Assembly (NCBI GenBank): GCA_001695595.3
Contig: MBPM02000030.1
Location: 310,001 to 374,000, forward strand
Source of the DNA: Plasmopara viticola
Lineage: Eukaryota > Oomycota > Peronosporomycetes > Peronosporales > Peronosporaceae
DNA length: 64,000 bases
Reading direction: 5' to 3'
The position numbers were made by a program, and so were the translations under genes. The notes under the pieces were generated by a model, which did no database searches, had not been told where the DNA came from, and saw only the letters and a program-made list of their open reading frames with translations. Shown piece after piece: positions 10,737-19,177 of the stretch (positions are counted from its first letter, which is position 1; each line of letters starts with the position of its first letter).

Positions 10737-11026
10737 TGCGTCAACCGGTCCTGTTGCTCAAGTAGTTAGACGCTCGACGTGGTACCGGGAAGTACCCTAT
10801 AGTACCGAATCAAGGCGGCCGAAGATGAAGTGCTTAGGTGTTCGAGCAATCATTTTCTAAAGTGTGACTGCCCTTCTCAACCGCTTTCAAATGGATGTGT
10901 AATAGTTGAATACGCCGGGCGCCCTACTGACCAAAAAAAGCCCTTTGGTGTAATGAGAGGTATGAGACCCGGTCCCAAAATGGGTCAAATAATTACCAAC
11001 ATATCGCACTAAAGTCAGCTAGGACT
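10737..11026 (+). repeat. tRNA-headed SINE-like repeat, copy A
   Basis: The head reads gctcaagtagttagacgctc, very like the D-arm and A-box region of a tRNA, followed about 40 nt later by agtaccgaatcaagg, like a worn B box. The body includes gtgtgactgccc, gggcgccctactgacc, gtgtaatgagaggtatgaga and cccggtcccaaaatgggtca. The same blocks in the same order recur in copies B and C. Its 3' end runs into the left arm of the hairpin at 10991-11051. Confidence 0.5.
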
Positions 11027-11051
11027 ACTTTAGTGCGATATGTTGGTAATT
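10991..11051. repeat. Perfect 25-bp inverted repeat at the end of repeat copy A
   Basis: The arms 10991-11015 (aattaccaacatatcgcact...) and 11027-11051 are exact reverse complements with an 11-nt loop. The left arm corresponds to the end of the repeat unit, as judged from copies B and C, so the right arm is an inverted duplicate of it. Confidence 0.93.
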
Positions 11052-11093
11052 AGTCCTAGCGCGTGGGTTCCAATAGCTTGAGCCTCTCTTGCA

Positions 11094-11365
11094 TCACTAA
11101 TCGACCGTGTGATTTTGAACCGTATCTACTCCAAAATATAATGGATTCGGCCGGAGATAGGTCACCTCAATGACGGACCAATTACACCCAAAAAGTGTGA
11201 CTGCTTTCAGAAATTGCACCTAGAATGGGTGCATAAGAGCTGGGTGTGCTAAACATTTTACTAACCCGAAAATGCCCATATGTAATGAGGACCACAGAAC
11301 ATGGAACAAGAAATGGGTCGAATAGCTACCACCATCCAGCGCTAGAGACGAATTTCATAGAGCGT
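11094..11365 (+). repeat. tRNA-headed SINE-like repeat, copy B (worn)
   Basis: It shares blocks with copies A and C in the same order: ggccggagataggtcacctc, agtgtgactgct, ataagagctgggtg, atgtaatgagga and aatgggtcgaatagctacca. The tRNA-like head is poorly kept. The spacing of the three copies, about 350-480 bp, suggests repeated insertion or duplication. Confidence 0.45.
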
Positions 11366-11454
11366 AGCTTGTGCCTACATAAAATCTAAGGCATATAATT
11401 AGAACGGGACCTTTCATTTGCTAAAGGCAAGCAAAGTCCTAAAGGATTTTTGAC

Positions 11455-11518
11455 ACTAATTGTAGGATGCACAACTTTTTAAAGTAAATTTTAAAAAGTT
11501 GTGCATCCTACAATTAGT
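11455..11518. repeat. Perfect 29-bp inverted repeat
   Basis: The arms 11455-11483 (actaattgtaggatgcacaa...) and 11490-11518 are exact reverse complements with a 6-nt loop. It lies between repeat copies B and C. Confidence 0.93.
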
Positions 11519-11575
11519 TTTAACTCAGCAACTAAGGGGCTCGTCACTGCGGGTCAAACATCTGACCGCTCTATC

Positions 11576-11880
11576 TTACCGGCTCTTGACCGACCCTGTG
11601 GTTCGAGTAATTAGCCAATCGACACAGGAACGAGAGGCACCTGGATACCCATAGGATCCAAAGCAAGGCAGCCGGAGATAGGTCACTTAAGTGGATGAGC
11701 AATCACGCCCGAGTGTGTGACTATCCTACCAACTCGCGCCCGATTAGGTAATAAAAGAGTTGGGTGGGCTGGACGCCCAACTGACCGAGAAAGCCCCATT
11801 GTGTAATGAGAAGTACGGAACCCGGTCCCAATATGGGTCGGCTGTCAGCATCCCGCGATAGAGATGGGTTCTGTCAGCTT
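11576..11880 (+). repeat. tRNA-headed SINE-like repeat, copy C (best kept)
   Basis: The head is tgtggttcgagtaattagcc followed by aatcgacacagg (D-arm-like) and aggatccaaagcaagg (B-box-like). The body has agccggagataggtcactta, gagtgtgtgactatcc, aagagttgggtgggctggac, gtgtaatgagaagtacggaa and cccggtcccaatatgggtcg. tRNA-derived SINEs are known from Phytophthora genomes; assignment to a named family needs a database comparison. Confidence 0.5.
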
Positions 11881-12135
11881 AAATCTTTATCTTACCGGCT
11901 CGGCGGCTACGTATTGATCGTGAGAGCGATTATTTGTGGTGCCATGTGTTTCTAAGATCGATAGGAAATATTCTGTTGCGGTCAGTGCTTCACTTTGTCG
12001 CATGAAAACGACGCTAACTAAAGTATTATCTCCATATATAGCAGTGTCCCTTGCACACATGGCCACGACGACTAAAGAATCGGAAAGAATCATGTCACTA
12101 TAAATTAATTGCATCAATTTGATTTTTAAATCGCC

Positions 12136-12487
12136 GAATAATGATAGTATTGTATTGTATTGTATTACGTTATCGCGTTGCCAAGTTATGCACGTGCTAG
12201 GCTCTATGGCTAGTCCACGGCATAGAGTGGTGTCCGCATACGTCGAGTCTCGTTCGGCGGGCAGTGCAGCCAGCACCGAGGCCGTGAGGGTCTTCCATTA
12301 TTTTGTGTACTTTTGACTTGGTAAGTGCCCAGGTGGCGCCCTGGTGCTGGAGACCGTCGCGTCGAGGGTGAGACTCGTTAGAGACCTGCAGATGCCCGAG
12401 AGCACCTGCCCGAAGCGCGCGAGCATTTAGCCCCGCGCTTGGAAGGAGGGCGTCACCCCAACCTTTTTCGAAAAGAATAATGATAGT
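12136..12487 (-). mobile_element. SINE-like retroelement, copy 2, with target-site duplications
   Basis: The element at 12149-12474 is oriented on the minus strand. A 13-bp direct repeat, gaataatgatagt, flanks it at 12136-12148 and 12475-12487. Its tail, read on the minus strand, is acgtaatac followed by (AATAC)n. The body matches copy 1 nearly base for base. It lies about 270 bp beyond the 3' end of the giant GTPase gene. Confidence 0.78.
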
Positions 12488-12760
12488 GTTCTATAAAAAT
12501 ACTTATGGTTATGTAGTGCTTTAAAGACTCACGGGCACATGCATCAAATACGTATAGCTTTTAAATAAGGCTCAATACATATTATGAAAGACTCATTAAT
12601 TGAGTAAAAATTAAACAGTGATTTTGAGAGGTAGGAACTCTGAAAGATAATGAAACTGATTCAAATAGTAGCGTACTCAATCAACATTATGTCCGACATG
12701 CTTAGCTAACCGTGTCAAAAAAACACAAAACAAAACAAATTCCTCGAATTGCAAGCGTTT

Positions 12761-15700
12761 TCAAATTTCGCGACGGCAGGATGGGCAACGAGCGACTTCA
12801 TTGTCCTGCTCGGCATTGCGCTTCAGCACATCAAGGCAAGCTTTGTGAAGTTCGTGGTTGCACATGCTTACTTTTACTGTTTCACCCGATGCCAAGTCTT
12901 GTTTACATATCACACAATTCCGCTCATGATCTGGTTTTGCTAACGCTAGACCCGCTCGAGTGCTCAGAGAGGCCGAGATACTAAAAAACGTTGCCTTTAA
13001 CTCATTGCCGGTCAAAACGTGGTGATACGAGCCCCCTAACTTCTCTGCCACTCGCTCCAACACGTTCAAATTTATGCTGCCAAAACCCACCGCAAAGGCC
13101 TTCAGCCCGTTCCGCTCGTAACATTCTTTGATGTGCATCGCAACTCGTTCACCCTCAAGAGGATCACACGGGTGTCCATCGCTAAAAAACACAATAGCTG
13201 GCTTATAAACGTCGAAATTCATTCTGGACAGCACCTCGTTAGCAGCACGTAGTCCAGCCGCATAATTTGTCCCCCCACCACGATACCTAATATTTGCATT
13301 GGTCATTGTAGTGATGTTTCGTGCCTCGTATACAATCTGCGAATAGTTGTCAAATGTCACAACTGAGACCAAGTCCAAGCTAGCTCCGTCTGAAAGGCGG
13401 TTATACACAAACTCTTTCCATGCAGCCATTAGATCATTCCAAGGCCGTCCGTGCATTGAGCCCGAGCAATCCAATACAAACACATGGTGCATCTTTCCGC
13501 CGCTCGCAACATGTGAGCAATCAAATTTGTGTCCTCCAACGTACGAGAATCCATCAAAGCCAGAAGTTGGTTTAGTTACTGCTTTGTGCCACGCTGGAAG
13601 AACACAGAACGACGGTTTGTCGTCATGGTCGGGGGCATCGCATTTGTAGCTACATTTACCAAAGAGCTCTAACTCCATCTTGGACGTGCATGGATCTTCC
13701 CACCCTAATATTTTCCAAAATTGCTCATGGAGAACTTCGTCCATTTCCTTTTCTGGCTTTGGTTCAAGCGTTCGCGTGCAGTGGCGACGTTGGTCGGAAG
13801 AACTACCAGAGTAAATGCACTTTGCTTCACTACCTTGTTCGCAATCAAGATAGTGAACGTGCTCACGACCCATCTTCGAGCAGTACAAATTGCACATTTC
13901 AGCAATTCCCATCTCGCCAGCCTTATACTTACGCTCCTCAATATCAATCTCCTCTGCATCCGACAAAAAAAACGTATTGCGCATGTTACCATGAGATGTC
14001 GTGTGGGCCCCAAAGTGACCAAAGCTCTTTTTACAAAAATAACTGCAGCATGGACAGCGCACATCGCAATAGTGAATGAATTCGTTTTTTTTCACGCTGT
14101 CGTTCTCTTCACAGAAACACGAGTGTGTACCGTGATGCATCTTCTGACCCGGTAATAGTAGCTCGGTGCACTTTTTTCGAGTTCCATTCATCTCCTGAAA
14201 AGTATATTGAAAGCTGCCACGATTTCCCTCAAACGTCTTCGATGATTGTTTCAAAAACACATCTACTCGGCAAATGCCTTTCTCTTCACACATGGCTTGA
14301 CACTCGTGGCCATTTGCGCACATGTGAACAATTGGAGCTTCGGATGTACCATTAAATGTAGCTGCTCCTTTTTCATCACTGGACTCCACAGAAAACACAA
14401 TTGAAACATCCTCTTGGCCGTGAAAATGATCGATTGTAGCACAGAGTTCGTTGCAACCATCCATGATGCACTTCTCCATGCAGCGTACTTCGACACATTT
14501 ATGAGCTGTATGAGGGTCCTCTACGTTTAATACGCATCGACCCGAACAGCTTTGGGCAGAGCATTCCTCACCACAAGTGTGAATGGGAACATCACATTTG
14601 TGCAAATCCGAGTGGCCTCGTTTCAACGAACATTGCTTACCACAATTAGGGGATCCCACCATGCAACATTCTCGCCCGCAAGTGTGATCTCCATCACGGC
14701 ATTCGCACTTGCCTTCATGGCCTGCTTCTTTGTCGCATGGTGGAGTCTTGCCGAAATGTTCATTGCTCTCGCAATACTCACAACGACCACCACAAATGTG
14801 ATTTCCTCCACAGTCGTGACGTGCAGAACTCAAGTGAGTAGCGGTGTTCAGGCACCCAAGACGACATTTATCACAATGTTTTTGACAGCGTGAGAAAAGC
14901 ATTTGAAACTGACCAAGGAACTGCTGCTCGATGGCTTTCCACTCATCAGGCGCTCGACTGCCAAGCATTTGCTTTACATATTTAGAAATTCGAGCCTTGC
15001 GGCGACGCACAAAAAATGTAAGAAAAACGTCAAAATCAGTTAAGCGCTCTCGCGGCACTTTGCCACCCTGTATACTCGTGTGAGATTGTAAAAACAGTCG
15101 AAATAGCTGTTTGATTGCGTTGCGCGCTCCTTCAATGGTTTCATCGTCATCACTTGTCGAGCAGCAGTCGAAGCCTAAATCAACTTCCCAGTCATTAAGC
15201 GAATCAAGATCGATACATCTATTGAGACTATTCCATTTTTCGCCCAATGCTGGATACTCATCACTCAGTGTCTTGACGTCAAAGTTAATCACTTTGCCAT
15301 CGCCAACCTCCACAATCACTTCTTTTAGATACGAGGGAATGTCTTCTTTTCTTTGGACGTATTCTAGTGGAATATTACAGCCGGTTCGGACAAGGCCAGG
15401 CAGCTTCGAGCTTATTTCAGAAAGCTGGAATTGCTTCGCACTTTCATCGAGTGACGTCCAATCGAGAATTGCGATTTTGGCAAGTACCAAGCGAATACGA
15501 TCTAAAAATTCTTTACCACTACGAAAGCCCACGGTATCAGTTCCACACAAGGATTCTTCAATATACTTTTGAGCTTGCATCAGTGACTGATAGTAGCTTA
15601 ACGTACCCAGTGGTGGTGAACAGTTAATATTAAGCTCTCCAGTATACATATCCACCAAAAAGTTGCCGTCCTTATTCGCTTCAAACAGCCTCTGCAATTT

Positions 15701-18700
15701 GTCAAAAAACTCAGCTAGAACCCCCGATTGATCATTTGGATTCACGTCTTTGACGGACATGTGCAATTTTCCTCGGAAAAGACCCTTGTAATCCTTAATC
15801 AAGGCCACACCCTTTTGTAAACGGGCAAACAAGTCGTCAATTTCCTTGTCAAACCGCATTTCCATTCGAAAAATCGTAAACATTGAGATCGAAGCATTCA
15901 AGATTGATAGAAAAACATCCTCTTGCTCTGTTCGCTCAAAGGACCCAAGACCCTCAAAGTCAAGAACGATTAAAAGAACATTTCTTGGAAGGATACGAAT
16001 CGACATCCAGGCTCCGTCAGTGCACCGAGCTCCAGCGATGGCAAATGACGTACCCGTCAAGTGATTAAGTAGATAGCTTTTGCCTGTTGACTGCTTTCCC
16101 ATCGACGTAATTACTACACAACGGCCTTGCCACGACTCAAGCAATGGTGACAACAAGCCAAATCGAATGCAACGCGCAATACCAACAGCATGAATGTTCT
16201 GCGCTTCATTGTCCACAGGCGTCGCCTTGCCATTCGTCATGATCGTGAGCGAGTTTGCTTCAGCTCGACATATCTGTATTGGAACGAATGTGATGAGCTC
16301 CTGGAGAAATGCTCGACTCGGTCGTATTGCAATTTCACCAATTTCACCATCCTCGACAAACGTCAGATTACGCGTTAAATCCAATCCACACAAAGGTTTG
16401 TTCAATTTACGCAAATCTCGCATCACGCTTCGAAAAAAAGAGAGACAACTTTTTTTTGCATGCTCCTGGATTGTTGCATTCGAGGTTAAATACAGATTTA
16501 ACGGTGCTCGATTATCGTCGACGCCTTGAATTAAACCATGCACTGGGAATTTCTCGTACGTATGGTAAAAGACGCGTAACCAGTGCTCAACTTCTTCCCC
16601 TTCTTGACAGTCGTCCTTGCTACCATTGACGGAATGTTCCTTCGAGTGCTGAATTCGATACGACTCGCTTCTCACAGTAACTGCTAGGCGGTGTACACAA
16701 ACATTCGCTCTTTCTTCATCCACTGTAAATAACAAATCGTCAAAACTTTGGCCTGGCAAGCTGTTTGATAGAAGAGCCAAATCTCCAGTATAAGTCACAG
16801 GAATTTTGCGAAAGTCTTCACTGGCCACAGCAACTAATTCTGCAAATTTTGAGTCAGCTTCTGTTGCTGCCATGAAGCCCAACACTAAATTATCAGCCGT
16901 CGCGAAGAGGGAAGGCAGGCAACACCCTGGTGGTAAAATCTGCGCAACCCGAGACGATTGCTGATTTTTTAAATTTACAGACTGAATACACCCTTTTGAG
17001 TCCGTCGCATAGAGATATTCGTCCGCTATAAGAATTTCAGTCACTGGGAGTGTCAACGACGTTCGCAGAGACAGCTCAACGTGCCTGTAAATATCAAGCT
17101 TTAAAAACGTTTCATTAAACCGATACAGCACCACTCGACCGCCTTCATTGCCAAACGCTATGAGTCGCTCGTTGACATTAAAGTCACACAGCGATGTAGA
17201 TCGATCAATTTTACATAAAAACTTCACCTTTGCAGAGTTTTCTGTACACCATTTGCTTTGAGGCGGAAATCCTACTCGCTCTACCACCGTACCAATTGAA
17301 GACGTCGTCACCAACACCACACAGCAATTTTTAATAGTAAACGATTTTAAAATGCTTGATCCCGGCTCTAAACGATGCGTGCCCAGCTCAACAGCTGTAT
17401 ATCTTTCACAACCATTTTGCGCCATCTGGATGATTTTGATCTGGTTTGTTGCAGGCTTCCAGTGCTCTTTTACGATATCACAGTAGACCACGCTGGGATG
17501 ATTAAACCGCGGTCGGATGGTTGTTGTAAGCTCTTGCTCGTGTTGCTTACGCCATGAGAAAAGCAGCTGTTCTGATGCAACGCAAACCACTTTGTCTTCT
17601 TCAGCTTGACACAACTGACGAAGTGATCTCTCACTTTCTTCGCTAAATATTTTCTCTAAAACTTTTCCAGCGACATTGAAAATCGTTTCTAAAGACTGAA
17701 ACCACGTGGCACGTGCTAAAGTCAGTGGTATCGCCATGCATTCGCGGAATTTGTCCGATAAAAGTTCGGATTCTTGGTCCCTTGCTATAAAGCTGCCGAT
17801 CGTTTTCCATACTCGACCAAAAAAGCCATCGTTCGCGATCTCAGCTTTTGATTCACTATCAGTAAAATCCTTTATAAATTTTGCTAATGACTCGGCAATT
17901 TCGTGATCGTTAGCTTTCACATATTGGTCGCGAAATGTCGACGCAATTGGCTTTATCCGCTTTTTCAGACGAAGTGGCAAAGTTAACGTCGCTTGTGTCG
18001 CACGATCAAGTTTGCTCCAAATTTGGTGGTCAGACTGCACTTCTTGCACATACTTATTCAGAAGAGCAAAAGCAGGCTCCCCCTCTAATGCCTTGTACAG
18101 CACGTCTAAGTCAAACAAACTCACGGCATGGCTAAGCAAAGCCCCTCGGCGTTCTTCAATCATCATTTGCACTTGATCCTTGGCGTGCTCCACCGATGTC
18201 TGTAAACTACGCTCCACCATATCATTTACATCCTTCAGCTCCGACGCGGGCCACCGTTCTGCAGCCTTTAGCAATACTTTGCAAAATTGGTCGGAATGCG
18301 CCGCATTTGATTCTAGTAGCACGTTGAATTGCTTAGCCTCTCTGACCAACCAACTAGCAAACTCGTTTAAGCTGTCGAATCTGTGAGCAGCCGAGGTTTT
18401 GCATATTGTCGCTGGAGACGGCTCTAATACGGAAATAGCTGGGTAGCTCCCCTTCAGCAGCTGGAAGGATTCACGTGAAAAGTTATAAGGCAGCGATATC
18501 ACTGCCAGTTTTTCACAGACGACACCGTCTTTCTGCTCCACCTGCCGCTTAACGTGAAACGCAACTGAAAAAGACCTCCAGGCGTCTAAATTTGTGGAAT
18601 TCATCGACATTTCTGCTCGATCAAGTAGCCGAACATCATCACGCGATAGACAACACACCATGTCGGGACATAAACATGTCAGAAAACGGAGCACATACGT

Positions 18701-19177
18701 CGCCGTATCACGCACTCGAGACTTTTGAAAGAGATCATCCTGAATCCAGCTAAACAGAGTTACTGAAGTCAGAACTTCGTCTTTTCGAGTGATACAGTAT
18801 ATGCCTTGGTCTTCCTTCTTCAAATTAGCTTGTATTTCGTCTGACCAATAGTCACATCTCACCAATTCAGATTTCACAGCTTCTTGCTTACCAAACAGCG
18901 ATATCAGCTTCACTCCTCCATTCTCGCTTGCTTCTAAAACCTCTTTACGAAGGAACAGAGCTAAATCATCGTCAAATTCTTCCGCTTCCAGCATTTCCAC
19001 CTCAAAGTCGTTCTTTGACATCGATGACAGCATTCCAAGCGAGCAACCAAGTCGCATCACCTCCAATTCGTCCAAAACGGGTTTCACAACTACCACATCG
19101 TTTTGAACTTCTGACACCAATCCCAGAAGGCAAAAACAATCCGAGCTTACAAACTTCTTGTTGGCACCGAGACGCAT
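12761..19177 (-). CDS. Giant VLIG-like GTPase with Cys-rich, vWA and RING domains
   Basis: One uninterrupted frame gives 2138 residues from the first ATG (19175-19177). The order is: helical N-terminal part; a propeller-like part (about 630-825, for example LIAFGNEGGRVVLYRF); a large-GTPase domain with P-loop GKQSTGKS (residues 1027-1034, bases 16076-16099) and LDFEGLGSFERTEQED (Asp1073), as in VLIG/GBP-type GTPases; a Cys/His-rich part (about 1430-1830) with repeated C-x2/3-C and H-x-C pairs; a vWA domain with the metal-site motif DCSGS (Asp1903), the GGGTNYAAGL loop and FFSDGHPCD; and a C-terminal RING-H2 finger (CVIC, CNHELHKAC, CPSC, about 2085-2138). A RING at the end points to ubiquitin ligase activity, and the GTPase to nucleotide-driven assembly. 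The frame stays open another 24 codons upstream but without ATG, and a pyrimidine tract ending cttggtcag before 19223 could be an acceptor, so an upstream exon is possible. Substrate and role are unknown. Confidence 0.85.
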   Translation of the reverse strand: MRLGANKKFVSSDCFCLLGLVSEVQNDVVVVKPVLDELEVMRLGCSLGMLSSMSKNDFEVEMLEAEEFDDDLALFLRKEVLEASENGGVKLISLFGKQEAVKSELVRCDYWSDEIQANLKKEDQGIYCITRKDEVLTSVTLFSWIQDDLFQKSRVRDTATYVLRFLTCLCPDMVCCLSRDDVRLLDRAEMSMNSTNLDAWRSFSVAFHVKRQVEQKDGVVCEKLAVISLPYNFSRESFQLLKGSYPAISVLEPSPATICKTSAAHRFDSLNEFASWLVREAKQFNVLLESNAAHSDQFCKVLLKAAERWPASELKDVNDMVERSLQTSVEHAKDQVQMMIEERRGALLSHAVSLFDLDVLYKALEGEPAFALLNKYVQEVQSDHQIWSKLDRATQATLTLPLRLKKRIKPIASTFRDQYVKANDHEIAESLAKFIKDFTDSESKAEIANDGFFGRVWKTIGSFIARDQESELLSDKFRECMAIPLTLARATWFQSLETIFNVAGKVLEKIFSEESERSLRQLCQAEEDKVVCVASEQLLFSWRKQHEQELTTTIRPRFNHPSVVYCDIVKEHWKPATNQIKIIQMAQNGCERYTAVELGTHRLEPGSSILKSFTIKNCCVVLVTTSSIGTVVERVGFPPQSKWCTENSAKVKFLCKIDRSTSLCDFNVNERLIAFGNEGGRVVLYRFNETFLKLDIYRHVELSLRTSLTLPVTEILIADEYLYATDSKGCIQSVNLKNQQSSRVAQILPPGCCLPSLFATADNLVLGFMAATEADSKFAELVAVASEDFRKIPVTYTGDLALLSNSLPGQSFDDLLFTVDEERANVCVHRLAVTVRSESYRIQHSKEHSVNGSKDDCQEGEEVEHWLRVFYHTYEKFPVHGLIQGVDDNRAPLNLYLTSNATIQEHAKKSCLSFFRSVMRDLRKLNKPLCGLDLTRNLTFVEDGEIGEIAIRPSRAFLQELITFVPIQICRAEANSLTIMTNGKATPVDNEAQNIHAVGIARCIRFGLLSPLLESWQGRCVVITSMGKQSTGKSYLLNHLTGTSFAIAGARCTDGAWMSIRILPRNVLLIVLDFEGLGSFERTEQEDVFLSILNASISMFTIFRMEMRFDKEIDDLFARLQKGVALIKDYKGLFRGKLHMSVKDVNPNDQSGVLAEFFDKLQRLFEANKDGNFLVDMYTGELNINCSPPLGTLSYYQSLMQAQKYIEESLCGTDTVGFRSGKEFLDRIRLVLAKIAILDWTSLDESAKQFQLSEISSKLPGLVRTGCNIPLEYVQRKEDIPSYLKEVIVEVGDGKVINFDVKTLSDEYPALGEKWNSLNRCIDLDSLNDWEVDLGFDCCSTSDDDETIEGARNAIKQLFRLFLQSHTSIQGGKVPRERLTDFDVFLTFFVRRRKARISKYVKQMLGSRAPDEWKAIEQQFLGQFQMLFSRCQKHCDKCRLGCLNTATHLSSARHDCGGNHICGGRCEYCESNEHFGKTPPCDKEAGHEGKCECRDGDHTCGRECCMVGSPNCGKQCSLKRGHSDLHKCDVPIHTCGEECSAQSCSGRCVLNVEDPHTAHKCVEVRCMEKCIMDGCNELCATIDHFHGQEDVSIVFSVESSDEKGAATFNGTSEAPIVHMCANGHECQAMCEEKGICRVDVFLKQSSKTFEGNRGSFQYTFQEMNGTRKKCTELLLPGQKMHHGTHSCFCEENDSVKKNEFIHYCDVRCPCCSYFCKKSFGHFGAHTTSHGNMRNTFFLSDAEEIDIEERKYKAGEMGIAEMCNLYCSKMGREHVHYLDCEQGSEAKCIYSGSSSDQRRHCTRTLEPKPEKEMDEVLHEQFWKILGWEDPCTSKMELELFGKCSYKCDAPDHDDKPSFCVLPAWHKAVTKPTSGFDGFSYVGGHKFDCSHVASGGKMHHVFVLDCSGSMHGRPWNDLMAAWKEFVYNRLSDGASLDLVSVVTFDNYSQIVYEARNITTMTNANIRYRGGGTNYAAGLRAANEVLSRMNFDVYKPAIVFFSDGHPCDPLEGERVAMHIKECYERNGLKAFAVGFGSINLNVLERVAEKLGGSYHHVLTGNELKATFFSISASLSTRAGLALAKPDHERNCVICKQDLASGETVKVSMCNHELHKACLDVLKRNAEQDNEVARCPSCRREI

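Noticed and set aside
13690..14155. Plus-strand frames opposite the giant GTPase gene
   Set aside because: They are antisense shadows of a long well-supported coding frame.
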